Shown here: one piece after another, positions 17,517-26,117 of the stretch
How the letters are laid out: every line of letters begins with the position of its first letter
Numbering within the stretch: the stretch's first letter is position 1
Notes under the pieces: generated by a model
What the model saw: only the letters and a program-made list of their open reading frames with translations
What the model was told of the DNA's origin: nothing
Database searches by the model: none
From: Gabonibacter massiliensis
GTDB lineage: Bacteria; Bacteroidota; Bacteroidia; Bacteroidales; Marinifilaceae
Direction of reading: 5' to 3'
Assembly: GCA_001487125.1 (NCBI GenBank)
Contig: LN913013.1
Span: 1,963,110 to 2,027,109, forward strand
Length of the DNA stretch: 64,000 bases
Made by a program: the position numbers and the translations under genes

Positions 17517-18206
17517 AGGTCCGAAAACGGGAATCCACGCGTAGTCCCAATGGCTGCTGCCTTTTCCGGAAACGGGCAGGACGGCATGCATGATTCTGGG
17601 AGCGAGATCCCGTGCCGGATTGATTGCATACCCGGTGACTCCTCCTAACGAAAGGCCGATAGCCCATACGATGAAAGCCACGGGGATGGCACCGATAGAG
17701 CCTAAGCCGATGGGAGTGGTCGTATCCACGTCGGCAATGAGTTCTGCCCCGGTGATATAAAAGACGGAAAACATCAGGACGAAAGTTCCGATTATTTCAC
17801 AAGAAAGATTGATGATGTTATGTCGTATTTCCGGAGCCGTACAGAATACGCCTAATTTTGTACCCGGGTTATCCGTCGCGTTAAAGTGATCGTAATAGAT
17901 AATCCAGACAAGCAGGGCTCCCAGGGCGGCTCCGATCATTTGGGCGATGATGTAGAACGGTACGTCGCTCCATGGAAATTTTTCCGTGATGGCGAAACCG
18001 ATTGTGATGGCCGGATTCAGATGAGCCCCGCTATACGGCCCTGCAATTACTACTCCGGCAAATACGGCTAATGCCCAAGCCGTGGTAATCGTGATCCATC
18101 CCGCACCGAATCCTTTGGTTTTATTCAATACCACGTTGGCAACCACTCCATCCCCGAGGAGAATCATGACCATTGTTCCGATAAGTTCAGCTGTAAAAGG
18201 AGACAT
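17466..18206 (-). CDS. glpF: Glycerol facilitator / aquaglyceroporin (MIP family)
   Basis: 246 aa, six membrane segments. Both pore NPA motifs are present: HLNPAITIG (64-66) and INPARD (196-200). The Asp after NPAR is the aquaglyceroporin signature, favouring glycerol over a pure water channel. It lies downstream of glpK on the same strand, 135 bp apart, fitting glycerol uptake and phosphorylation. The gap contains an 8-nt-period repeat element. Confidence 0.92.
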   Translation of the reverse strand: MSPFTAELIGTMVMILLGDGVVANVVLNKTKGFGAGWITITTAWALAVFAGVVIAGPYSGAHLNPAITIGFAITEKFPWSDVPFYIIAQMIGAALGALLVWIIYYDHFNATDNPGTKLGVFCTAPEIRHNIINLSCEIIGTFVLMFSVFYITGAELIADVDTTTPIGLGSIGAIPVAFIVWAIGLSLGGVTGYAINPARDLAPRIMHAVLPVSGKGSSHWDYAWIPVFGPLIGCGIAALVYGILSI

Positions 18207-18280
18207 GATGATATAATTTTAAATTGAAAATGACGGTTGTAAGTGTTGGATGTAAAGGATATCGAAAGAATTCAGAATTC

Positions 18281-18324
18281 GGTGATTCAATTGAATCGCC
18301 CAATCGTGAAATCACGTAATCACC
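18281..18324. repeat. 8-nt-period GATT/AATC element between glpK and glpF
   Basis: AATC occurs at 18294, 18302, 18310 and 18318, exactly 8 nt apart. A GATT at 18284 makes a perfect 14-bp palindrome (18284-18297) with the first AATC, and the outer GGTGATT/AATCACC ends pair. It could form a hairpin within the glpK-glpF transcript. It has the same period and core as the elements at 20.6, 25.3, 47.9 and 56.9 kb. Confidence 0.6.
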
Positions 18325-18341
18325 TCGGATCGGATTTTATG

Positions 18342-19838
18342 TTACTCTTCCCAGTTACGTACCCGTTCCACGGCTTTATGCCACATGTGTAAAAGTTGTT
18401 TCACATGTTCTTCGGTATCCTGAGGTACGAAAACCCGGTCGATGCTCCATTGTTCCTGAAGCTCTTCCGTACTTTCCCAGTACCCGGTTGCCAATCCTGC
18501 TAAATAGGCGGCTCCGAGGGCTGTCGTTTCCAATACTTTCGGGCGTACGACTTTAGCTTTGCAGATATTACTTTGGAATTGCATAAGAAAGTTGTTGGCT
18601 ACGGCTCCTCCGTCGACTCTTAATTCCGGAGAGGCTTGTTTCATGTCGTGTTCCATGGCCTGGATCACGTCATATACTTCGAAAGCAATTCCTTCCAAGG
18701 CAGCTCTTGCGATATGTTCCGGCGTGGTTCCCCGGGTAATGCCTATAATACCCCCTCGGGCATATTGGTCCCAGTAAGGAGCTCCCAAGCCTGTCAGGGC
18801 CGGAACGAAATATACGCCTCCGTTATCGGATAGTGAACTTGCCATAGGCTCGCTGACAGAGGCCGTAGAGATGAGCTTAATTCCGTCTCTCAGCCATTGG
18901 ATGACTGCACCTCCCACGAAAACACTGCCTTCAAGGGCATAGGTAACTTCTCCTTTAATTTTCCAGGCGATCGTGTTCAATAGATTATTTTTTGATTTGA
19001 CTACTTTGTTCCCTGTGTTCATTACCATAAAGCATCCCGTTCCGTATGTCGTTTTCGTCATTCCCGGGGAGAGACAAAGTTGGCCGAAAAGAGCAGCCTG
19101 TTGATCTCCGGCAATTCCGGCAATCGGTATTTTGGTGGAGAACAAGGTCGTTGCCGTTTCGGAATAGATCTCGCTGCTGGCTTTTACTTCCGGTAACAGG
19201 GATTCGGGAATATGAAACAGCTCCAATAGCTCTTTATCCCATTGTAGCGTGTGAATATTGAATAACATGGTCCGGGAAGCATTACTGACATCGGTAACAT
19301 GGACTTTCCCTTGGGTAAATTTCCAGACGAGCCAGCTGTCGACCGTGCCGAAACAAAGTTTCCCTTTCTCTGCGCGTTCCCGTGCTCCTTCGACATTGTC
19401 TAATATCCATTTGATTTTTGTTGCGGAAAAATAAGCGTCTATGATTAAACCTGTTTTTTCCCGGATCATATCGCCGTATCCGTTTTCCTGCAATTCCTTG
19501 CAAATATCGGCCGTCCGCCGGTCTTGCCATACGATGGCCCGGTAAACGGGAATGGAGGTCTCGCGATCCCATATGATCGTGGTTTCCCGTTGGTTGGTGA
19601 TCCCGATACAGGCAATATCCAAGCCTGTCAGGTTACCTTTGGCGATCACCTCGGCCGCAACCGAAGATTGGGAGTACCAGATCTCCGAGGGATCGTGTTC
19701 CACCCATCCGGGACGGGGGAAATGTTGTTCTATCGGTTTTTGCGACATGGCAATCACGTTGCCGTTATGATTGAAAAGCATTGCTCGGGAAGAAGTTGTT
19801 CCCTGATCCAAGGCCAGTACGTATTTTTCGGTTTTCAT
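18342..19838 (-). CDS. glpK: Glycerol kinase
   Basis: 498 aa, typical length. FGGY family: ATP-binding [13 protein letters not shown] at the N terminus, substrate region [24 protein letters not shown], and the C-terminal block [14 protein letters not shown]. It phosphorylates glycerol to glycerol 3-phosphate in the cytoplasm. First gene of a glpK-glpF pair; divergent from the nitroreductase gene across 155 bp. Confidence 0.96.
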   Translation of the reverse strand: MKTEKYVLALDQGTTSSRAMLFNHNGNVIAMSQKPIEQHFPRPGWVEHDPSEIWYSQSSVAAEVIAKGNLTGLDIACIGITNQRETTIIWDRETSIPVYRAIVWQDRRTADICKELQENGYGDMIREKTGLIIDAYFSATKIKWILDNVEGARERAEKGKLCFGTVDSWLVWKFTQGKVHVTDVSNASRTMLFNIHTLQWDKELLELFHIPESLLPEVKASSEIYSETATTLFSTKIPIAGIAGDQQAALFGQLCLSPGMTKTTYGTGCFMVMNTGNKVVKSKNNLLNTIAWKIKGEVTYALEGSVFVGGAVIQWLRDGIKLISTASVSEPMASSLSDNGGVYFVPALTGLGAPYWDQYARGGIIGITRGTTPEHIARAALEGIAFEVYDVIQAMEHDMKQASPELRVDGGAVANNFLMQFQSNICKAKVVRPKVLETTALGAAYLAGLATGYWESTEELQEQWSIDRVFVPQDTEEHVKQLLHMWHKAVERVRNWEE

Positions 19839-19899
19839 GATTCTGTTTGTTTTATCGTTAGGGCTTATCTTTTCTACGGGATTTAGGATTTTTTGTTAC

Positions 19900-19907
19900 T
19901 AATTTTG
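19900..19907 (+). promoter_or_regulatory. Putative -7 box for the nitroreductase gene
   Basis: TAATTTTG fits TAnnTTTG. It would give a leader of about 80 nt. No properly spaced -33 box. Confidence 0.35.
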
Positions 19908-19993
19908 TTCTGAAAAGCGTATTTAACAAAAGCATAAGCCATACGGGAGGAAAAAATGTCCTATCTTAGAATCGGTTTTAAAAGAATATAGAG

Positions 19994-20602
19994 ATGAATA
20001 AACGAAGTGCTTTTTATGTTTTATTAGCGGCAGTATTACTTATTGTTATATTAAAGACGTCAGTTATGGGAGAGAGAAACGAAAAGAAGTCGGCTCTTTT
20101 GGAGAAGGGTGCGATAGAAACGATTATGGGACGCAAAAGTGTCCGGAAGTATTTGAATAAACCGGTAGAGGAAGAGAAGATTACGACTTTGTTGAAAGCG
20201 GGGATGGCTGCACCTTCGGGAAAGGATACCCGTCCTTGGGCATTTGTGGTTGTGACAAAACGGGCTGCGTTGGATTCGATGGCCGCGGGATTGCCTTATG
20301 CGAAAATGTTGATTCAAGCTCCTTTGGCTATCGTGGTTTGCGGGGATCCCTCGGTATCCTCCTATTGGTATTTGGATTGTTCGGCAGCCACCCAAAATAT
20401 ACTATTGGCAGCCGAAGCATTGGAATTGGGGGCTGTCTGGACAGCAGCCTATCCGTACGAAGACCGGATGGATGTGGTACGCAGATATAGCCAATTGCCT
20501 GAAAATTTGGTCCCGCTCTGTGTTATTCCGATCGGCTATCCCGACGGTCCGCAAAAAGTAAAAGACAAATATGACCCGAATAAAATATCGAGAGTAGAAT
20601 AA
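19994..20602 (+). CDS. Membrane-anchored nitroreductase-family protein
   Basis: 202 aa. Starts with an N-terminal transmembrane or uncleaved signal segment (FYVLLAAVLLIVILKTSVM), unusual for this normally cytoplasmic flavoprotein family. The nitroreductase fold then follows: IETIMGRKSVRKYLNKPV (FMN binding Arg/Ser), AAPSGKDTRPWAFVVV, CSAATQNILLAAEALELGAVW and IGYPDG. It is an FMN-dependent oxidoreductase with unknown substrate, probably facing the periplasm if the N-terminal segment acts as an anchor (inference). Confidence 0.85.
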   Translation: MNKRSAFYVLLAAVLLIVILKTSVMGERNEKKSALLEKGAIETIMGRKSVRKYLNKPVEEEKITTLLKAGMAAPSGKDTRPWAFVVVTKRAALDSMAAGLPYAKMLIQAPLAIVVCGDPSVSSYWYLDCSAATQNILLAAEALELGAVWTAAYPYEDRMDVVRRYSQLPENLVPLCVIPIGYPDGPQKVKDKYDPNKISRVE

Positions 20603-20608
20603 GATAGT

Positions 20609-20655
20609 GAGATTGGGTGATCCGGCGATTAAAATAATCACGGAATCGCCCAATT
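20609..20655. terminator. 8-nt-period inverted element, bidirectional terminator between nitroreductase and gltX
   Basis: On the plus strand GATT/GATC cores sit at 20611, 20619 and 20627 (period 8); then AATC/AATT cores sit at 20636, 20644 and 20652 (period 8). The two halves are inverted copies and form a 20-bp imperfect stem (16 of 20 positions matching) with an AAA loop, followed by TTTTTAT. It separates two convergent genes, suiting a two-way terminator. Confidence 0.65.
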
Positions 20656-20656
20656 T

Positions 20657-22177
20657 TTATAGGGTTGCTAATGCTTTTCTCAACCGTTTTAGGGTCTCTT
20701 CCTTGCCCAATATTTCTATAATGTCGAACATGTGAGGCCCGTCCGCAGCCCCGATGATGGCTAAACGGAAAGGATTCATGACTTTACCGAACCCTATCTC
20801 TTTTCCGGAAACCCATGCTTTTACGGCTTCTTCGGTATTGGCAGAAGTGAATTCGGATACTCCTTCCAGAATATCGATCAACTCCTGAACAAGGCCCGGA
20901 GTCTCCTCTTTCCAACATTTTTTCACCCCTTTTTCGTCGTAAGTTTCGGGCGCTTTGTAGAAGTATCCTGATGAATGATAGATATCGGATACGAAATTAG
21001 CTCTCTCCTTTAATAAATGACAGATCTTTTCCAGTTTCTCCCTTTCATAGGATATCCCGTTTTGGATGAGTATTTCATTCAAATTGCGGGCAAGCTCTTT
21101 ATCGCTTTTCCTGGTCAGGTATTTGTGATTGAACCATTTCGCCTTATCGGGGTTAAACCGGGCACCTGATTTATTAACCCGTTCCAAGGAGAATTGATCG
21201 CAGAGTTCTTGTAGGGAGAAAAGCTCTTGATCCGTTCCCGGGTTCCAGCCCAATAGGGCTAACATATTGATGAAAGCCTCCGGGAGGTAGCCGTCCTCCT
21301 TGTAGCCATGCCATTTTTCTCCCGTTTCCGGATCGGTAAATTCCATAGGGAATACGGGGAATCCCATTTTGTTTCCGTCTCGTTTACTTAATTTACCGTT
21401 TCCTACCGGTTTCAGGATTAGGGGAAGATGGGCGAATTCCGGCATGGTGTTTTCCCAACCGAAAGCCCGGTATAAAAGTACGTGTAGAGGCAGGGAAGGC
21501 AACCACTCTTCTCCCCGGATCACGTGCGATATTTTCATTAAATGATCGTCGACGATATTGGCTAAATGATACGTCGGCATACCGTCGGATTTGAATAAAA
21601 CCTTATCATCCAAAAGCGAAGTATTGAAATGTACCTCTCCCCGGATGATATCGCGTAAATACAGGTCTTCATTTTCAGGCATTTTAAAACGAATCACGTA
21701 GTGGATACCGCTTTCCAACAAATTCTTAACCTCGTCGTCCTGCATATTCAACGAATTTTTGAGATTTTTTCGGGTAGCGGCGTTATACATGAATGTCTCT
21801 CCTTTAGCCTCGCTTGCTGTCCGTTGTGCGTTTAGTTCTTCGGCACTATCGAAAGAGTAGTATGCATTTCCGGATTCTACTAATTGTAACGCGTACTGCT
21901 TATACAGGGATTTGCGTTCACTTTGACGGTAGGGACCGTATTCTCCTCCGACACCGACACCTTCGTCCACGGTCAATCCGCACCATTTTAATGATTCTAT
22001 GATATATTCTTCGGCTCCGGGTACATACCGGTTTTGATCCGTATCTTCTATTCTTAAAAGGAAATCACCACCGTGGTGGCGAGCGAATAAATAATTGAAT
22101 AGGGCCGTTCTGACACCTCCTAAATGGAGTGCACCCGTGGGGCTGGGAGCAAATCTTACTCTAACTTTTCTGTCCAT
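20657..22177 (-). CDS. gltX: Glutamyl-tRNA synthetase
   Basis: 506 aa. Class I aminoacyl-tRNA synthetase: HIGH-type motif in FAPSPTGALHLGG, KMSKS-type motif KLSKRDG, and a C-terminal anticodon-binding helical domain. Charges tRNA-Glu. It starts 12 nt after the upstream unknown gene, so it is the last cistron of an acyltransferase/small membrane protein/unknown/gltX operon. Confidence 0.96.
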   Translation of the reverse strand: MDRKVRVRFAPSPTGALHLGGVRTALFNYLFARHHGGDFLLRIEDTDQNRYVPGAEEYIIESLKWCGLTVDEGVGVGGEYGPYRQSERKSLYKQYALQLVESGNAYYSFDSAEELNAQRTASEAKGETFMYNAATRKNLKNSLNMQDDEVKNLLESGIHYVIRFKMPENEDLYLRDIIRGEVHFNTSLLDDKVLFKSDGMPTYHLANIVDDHLMKISHVIRGEEWLPSLPLHVLLYRAFGWENTMPEFAHLPLILKPVGNGKLSKRDGNKMGFPVFPMEFTDPETGEKWHGYKEDGYLPEAFINMLALLGWNPGTDQELFSLQELCDQFSLERVNKSGARFNPDKAKWFNHKYLTRKSDKELARNLNEILIQNGISYEREKLEKICHLLKERANFVSDIYHSSGYFYKAPETYDEKGVKKCWKEETPGLVQELIDILEGVSEFTSANTEEAVKAWVSGKEIGFGKVMNPFRLAIIGAADGPHMFDIIEILGKEETLKRLRKALATL

Positions 22178-22189
22178 TTTTCAGTTTAT

Positions 22190-22471
22190 TTATTGTAATT
22201 GATTATTATCGTCTTTTTCTTCGGTCTCCTTTTCCCGGTCCAATAGATTTCGAAAAAGATCTTTGGCGTATTGAATGGCAAAACGTTCGGCGTCGGCTTT
22301 CGCGTGGAATCCGCTTCCGATTTGTTCCGCGTAACTAAACGGGGAATCCGGGCTCTCCGTTAAAAGAAACAAGGTGTAATTTGAATGATGATCCCGGCTT
22401 TTACTGGTTAATCCAAACCAGAACTCCATGCTTTTCCCTCCGGCATAGATTCGACGTCTGAATTTGTACAT
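22190..22471 (-). CDS. Conserved-looking small protein, unknown function
   Basis: 93 aa, soluble, with a charged C-terminal tail (LLDREKETEEKDD). No motif recognised. Its ATG overlaps the stop of the preceding 59-codon gene as TAATG (22471-22473 region), so translation is probably coupled; this also supports the assigned start over the internal Met15. A further 12 nt separate it from gltX. The tight four-gene packing supports it being a real gene. Confidence 0.6.
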   Translation of the reverse strand: MYKFRRRIYAGGKSMEFWFGLTSKSRDHHSNYTLFLLTESPDSPFSYAEQIGSGFHAKADAERFAIQYAKDLFRNLLDREKETEEKDDNNQLQ

Positions 22472-22650
22472 TACAGGTTACGTTTATTAGGGTTTTTAAA
22501 ACTGGTGATCGAAACGGCAATAGCGATAGATGCCATTGCGGCGATGTTAACGTAAACGGCGGTACGGTCTCCTCCATGAAACAACGAGAGAACACTTGAG
22601 ATCATAATTAGAAATGCTGCAAGTATCAGTAGGTATCGAGATATACGCAT
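22471..22650 (-). CDS. Small membrane protein, 59 aa
   Basis: Read directly from the minus strand: begins MRISRYLLILAAFLIMI and ends FKNPNKRNL, with TAA at 22473-22471. Two hydrophobic segments (about 6-24 and 31-50) flank a short GGDRT turn, with a basic C terminus: a typical small two-helix inner-membrane protein. It starts 10 nt after the acyltransferase stop and its stop overlaps the next ATG (TAATG). Packing and coupling support a genuine gene; function unknown. Confidence 0.65.
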   Translation of the reverse strand: MRISRYLLILAAFLIMISSVLSLFHGGDRTAVYVNIAAMASIAIAVSITSFKNPNKRNL

Positions 22651-22660
22651 AAGATCGAAG

Positions 22661-23800
22661 TTATTGTTTGTTTCCTGTCGTGGCGTTTTTTACCGGATTG
22701 GCGTAAATTTCCAGAAAAATATTATTTAAAACAGAGCGGTTTCCGTTAAGACGTTCGATCTTTTCTGTCATCACCTGAATAAATTTCTCTTTTTCTTCCT
22801 TCGAATATTTCGAGGAAAAACGGGTTGTCCCGTGGAGTAAATCGTAAGCTATATAATTATTCGGCCATAACTTGAATCCGGAATGAATTTTAGAATCGAT
22901 ATAGGTCGCTAATTCCGCTATCCGATCTCCATTATTCGATTGGGCATCGAGTTCGTCGAGTTCATGTTGAATGGGAGAAGAGATCGTAAAGTGTACTCTT
23001 CCTTTGTAACCCGAAAGTCCCTGTTGCATGCTTCGCATATCTGCCGCCGGGGTCTTCACGTAATCACCGATACTTTTTTGATAAAGCTCATCGGTTTTTA
23101 AATCATCACAGGGTTCCCATTCATACGAGATCGCAATCGGAACAATACGTAGTTCTTTAAAATTGTCAACAAACTCTTTGGGACCGCTCATCTTAAACAT
23201 TTTGAGCAGACTGTGTTGCGTCCGGTCGTCTCCATTCTTTGTTCTTCCCTCTTTTTGGGCAATCCACACGGAGTATTCATTTTCGTGAATAATATCCCGG
23301 ATATAATGTGAACGTAAAGAAGCACTTGAAATCATATCTCTGACCGGTAATCCCCGTTCAATAATGAAACAGGCATTCAACTTTACCAGGTCCGTAACCC
23401 ATTTATTTATTAACAGGTTACTTCCGATGGCTGCTTCACAGTAATGATCCCCCCGTTTCCTCAATAGCACATTGAGGATGGCAGAGTCGAGGATGATGTC
23501 CCTGTGATTGGTCACGAATAAATAGGATTTATCTTTTTCTATGTGTTCCAAACCTACCGCTGTGACGCCGTCTGTTGTTCCGGCGATGAGTCTTTCCATT
23601 ACCGGTCCGAAGAAGCGGGCTTGGAATTCGTCTCTGGTTGTGATGCCTTCAAGTTTTTTCGCGATAAGGTTTTTATCGATTTTGGTCATATGAGAAAAAA
23701 GTTGCAAAAATTCTTCTGCCTGACTGAGACGCTCAACGGCTTCCGGAATCTCTGATCCTATATATGGCCTGATACTATCAAATTGGGGATCTGAAGTCAT
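22661..23800 (-). CDS. 1-acyl-glycerol-3-phosphate acyltransferase-like protein (PlsC/PlsB type)
   Basis: 379 aa. The acyltransferase motif NHRDIILD (H-x4-D) is in LFVTNHRDIILDSA near residue 98; later EGRTKNGDDRTQ resembles the phosphate-binding motif. The long N-terminal helical region and total length are closer to the large Bacteroidota glycerolipid acyltransferases than to simple PlsC. It probably acylates a glycerophospholipid intermediate at the membrane; the exact acceptor is not determinable. It heads the operon ending in gltX and has its own -7 box. Confidence 0.82.
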   Translation of the reverse strand: MTSDPQFDSIRPYIGSEIPEAVERLSQAEEFLQLFSHMTKIDKNLIAKKLEGITTRDEFQARFFGPVMERLIAGTTDGVTAVGLEHIEKDKSYLFVTNHRDIILDSAILNVLLRKRGDHYCEAAIGSNLLINKWVTDLVKLNACFIIERGLPVRDMISSASLRSHYIRDIIHENEYSVWIAQKEGRTKNGDDRTQHSLLKMFKMSGPKEFVDNFKELRIVPIAISYEWEPCDDLKTDELYQKSIGDYVKTPAADMRSMQQGLSGYKGRVHFTISSPIQHELDELDAQSNNGDRIAELATYIDSKIHSGFKLWPNNYIAYDLLHGTTRFSSKYSKEEKEKFIQVMTEKIERLNGNRSVLNNIFLEIYANPVKNATTGNKQ

Positions 23801-23830
23801 GTCTTGATCTTAAATTTAGAAATCTTTGGA

Positions 23831-23838
23831 CAAAGATA
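23831..23838 (-). promoter_or_regulatory. Putative -7 box for the acyltransferase-gltX operon
   Basis: Minus-strand TATCTTTG (plus CAAAGATA), exact TAnnTTTG match, 30 nt before the acyltransferase ATG. Confidence 0.5.
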
Positions 23839-23930
23839 GATAAAATGTTTGATAAACGAGTATTTGGTTTGCGATATTAAACGAAATGAACGTTCGTTTT
23901 ACCGGATTTCTAAAAAAAGACAATAAAAAA

Positions 23931-23962
23931 TAATCCTGAAAGACTTCTGTCTTCCAGGATTA
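23931..23962 (-). terminator. Intrinsic terminator after the aminotransferase gene
   Basis: Arms 23931-23944 and 23949-23962 form a 14-bp stem with one mismatch and a 4-nt loop. On the minus strand TTTTTTATTG follows. It ends 17 nt from the aminotransferase stop. Confidence 0.85.
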
Positions 23963-23979
23963 TATCAAGTAGAAAAATA

Positions 23980-25179
23980 CTATTTTACTCTTCCAGGGTA
24001 TACTTCCAATGCCTTGGCTAATGTTTCCATCGCTCCTTTCAATTCGGAAATTTTTAAGACATAAGCTATTCTTACCTCGTCTTTACCTAATCCGGGAGTA
24101 GAATAGAAGCCGCTGGCAGGAGCAACCATTACGGTTTGCTTGTTGTACTCGAAGTCTTCCAGCAACCATTGAGCAAACTTATCCGCATCGTCTACGGGAA
24201 GTTTAACTACCGCGTAAAAGGCTCCTTTCGGTTTGGGACAAACAACTCCGGGCATCTTATTTAAAGCTTCTACCATGAAATCCCTTCTCTCGATATATTC
24301 GTTGTAAACATCCTTAAAATACTCTTCCGGGGTATCTAAAGAGGCTTCCGCCAGTATCTGACCGATAGCGGGGGCGCACAAACGAGCCATGCCGAATTTA
24401 AGTGCAGCTGTCAGAACTTCTTTGTTCCGGGTGATTAAAGCCCCTACGCGCAATCCGCATTCGCTGTATCTTTTGGAAACAGAGTCCAGCAATATGACAT
24501 TTTGCTCTATTCCTTTCAATTGCATCGTGGAGAAATGTTTGTGTCCGTCGTAACAGAATTCCCTGTATACTTCGTCCGAATAAAGGTAGAGGTCGTATTT
24601 CTTCACGATGGAAGCCAATTGTTCCAACTCTTCCTGTGAGTATAAGTAACCGGTAGGGTTATTCGGATTCACGATAACGATCCCTTTCGTACGGGGAGTG
24701 ATCAGCTTCTCAAATTCACTGACGGGAGGCAAGGCGAAGTTGGTCTCTATGCTGGATGTGATGGCTTTTACTTTTACACCGCACATAAGGGCGAAAGCCG
24801 TGTAGTTAGCATAGAATGGTTCCGGAATGATAATTTCATCTCCGGGATTTAAGGTAGACATAAAAGCGATGGTGATCGCTTCCGAACCTCCTGTTGTAAT
24901 CATGATATTGGTTTCATCGATTTGTATACCAATATTTTGATAATATTTAGCTAATTTTTTCCGGTAAGAGAGATTTCCGGCGGAATTCGTGTAAGCGATG
25001 ACTTTTTCCGTGCAATGTTTTAATGCTTCTAACGCGACATCCGGGGTTTGAATATCCGGTTGTCCGATGTTCAGGTGATATACTTTGATTCCTTTTTCTT
25101 TAGCTTTATCCGCAAAGGGAACTAATTTTCGGATAGGCGAAGAGGGCATCGCCATCCCTTTTTCTGATATTTGTGGCAT
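23980..25179 (-). CDS. PLP-dependent aminotransferase, AspC-like (class I/II)
   Basis: 399 aa. Fold type I aminotransferase: NIGQPDIQTP at the N terminus, VNPNNPTGYLYS (Asn for PLP O3'), YSDEVYREF and Schiff-base lysine in SVSKRYSECGLRVG, then a C-terminal Arg for the substrate carboxylate. Probably an aspartate or aromatic aminotransferase; substrate cannot be fixed by reading. Single-gene unit with a -7 box and a clear terminator. Confidence 0.9.
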   Translation of the reverse strand: MPQISEKGMAMPSSPIRKLVPFADKAKEKGIKVYHLNIGQPDIQTPDVALEALKHCTEKVIAYTNSAGNLSYRKKLAKYYQNIGIQIDETNIMITTGGSEAITIAFMSTLNPGDEIIIPEPFYANYTAFALMCGVKVKAITSSIETNFALPPVSEFEKLITPRTKGIVIVNPNNPTGYLYSQEELEQLASIVKKYDLYLYSDEVYREFCYDGHKHFSTMQLKGIEQNVILLDSVSKRYSECGLRVGALITRNKEVLTAALKFGMARLCAPAIGQILAEASLDTPEEYFKDVYNEYIERRDFMVEALNKMPGVVCPKPKGAFYAVVKLPVDDADKFAQWLLEDFEYNKQTVMVAPASGFYSTPGLGKDEVRIAYVLKISELKGAMETLAKALEVYPGRVK

Positions 25180-25211
25180 AGATTCGTGTTTAAGATGTTA
25201 AGTTTTGTGCA

Positions 25212-25219
25212 CAAATATA
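25212..25219 (-). promoter_or_regulatory. Putative -7 box for the AspC-like aminotransferase
   Basis: Minus-strand TATATTTG, exact consensus, 32 nt before the ATG. Confidence 0.55.
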
Positions 25220-25266
25220 ATGCTTAATAATTAGAATTATCCTAAAAAACGGAGATTTTAAATGAA

Positions 25267-25298
25267 GTGATTGGGGGTGATTGAATGATGATGGGATA
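25267..25298. repeat. Degenerate 8-nt-period GATT element
   Basis: GATT at 25269 and 25279, then GATG at 25287 and GATA at 25295; the last three steps are 8 nt. It lies between the aminotransferase promoter and the 3' end of the Crp/Fnr gene. The remainder of 25180-25400 shows no gene. Confidence 0.4.
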
Positions 25299-25400
25299 CG
25301 GAGGTTAAATTCAATTACCGGCTCTTTTATTCTGTAATTCGAACCGTCTGTCTGCAATGATAGCATATTGTACGCCTCCTTGTCAACTGTTCGTGACGAG

Positions 25401-26099
25401 TTATTCCGCTAATTTTTTTAGCTTGTCGATGTCCAGTAGTTTGATTTTCCGTCCCTTGGATTCGAGAAGACCTTCGTTTTTCAGGTCGGACAGCAGCCGG
25501 ATAAGGGTTTCTGTTGCCGTTCCTACAAAGTTGCTCAAATCTTCCCGGGTAACGCTTAATTTTAATGTTCCGTCCTCCTCCAAGCCGAAATCCCCGGCAA
25601 TTAGTAGTAAGATTTCTGACAGTCTTGATTTGACTGATTTCTGTGCAATATCTTTGATGTAGCGATTGGCATCTCCTAATTCCTTGCAGGCGATTTGCAT
25701 CATTTCGTAGGCAAAGTTAGGGCTATTGGTGATCATATGCATCAGGGAGGCGTCCGGTATATAACATAAAATGCAGTCCGATAATGTTTCTACGGAAGTA
25801 CAGGCAGACTCTTTACGGATAACGGAACGAAAACCGAAAATATCACCTTCTTTCCCGAACCGAATAATCTGATCCTTTCCTTCGTTACCTGTCTGGAAAA
25901 TCTTTACGATTCCGGAATACAGGAAATAACACCCCTTTATTCGAGAGCCTTCTTTGTAGATAAATTCTCCTTTTTTATAATGTTTGATCACGTTATCTGC
26001 AAGTAACTTTTCGATTTCCTGATCGGGCACATTCTTAAATGTCTTCTTGAATCTGGCGATGCATTCGATGTTTTCCGGTAATAAGATTTCTGCTTTCAT
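25401..26099 (-). CDS. Crp/Fnr-family transcription regulator
   Basis: 232 aa. N-terminal cyclic-nucleotide-binding beta-roll (about 15-130; KKGEFIYKEGSRIKGCYFLYSG and FGKEGDIFGFRSV), dimerisation helix, and a C-terminal Crp-type winged helix (LSVTREDLSNFVGTATETLIRLLSDLKNEG). The N-terminal half lacks an obvious Fnr-type four-cysteine cluster, so it is not a classical oxygen-sensing FNR. It lies 18 nt after dxs on the same strand, forming a pyrH-dxs-regulator run. Confidence 0.88.
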   Translation of the reverse strand: MKAEILLPENIECIARFKKTFKNVPDQEIEKLLADNVIKHYKKGEFIYKEGSRIKGCYFLYSGIVKIFQTGNEGKDQIIRFGKEGDIFGFRSVIRKESACTSVETLSDCILCYIPDASLMHMITNSPNFAYEMMQIACKELGDANRYIKDIAQKSVKSRLSEILLLIAGDFGLEEDGTLKLSVTREDLSNFVGTATETLIRLLSDLKNEGLLESKGRKIKLLDIDKLKKLAE

Positions 26100-26117
26100 G
26101 GCCTGGTTGAATAAACG

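Noticed and set aside
22401-22595. 64-codon frame on the minus strand
   Set aside because: It overlaps the better supported 59-codon membrane gene and the following gene in another frame.
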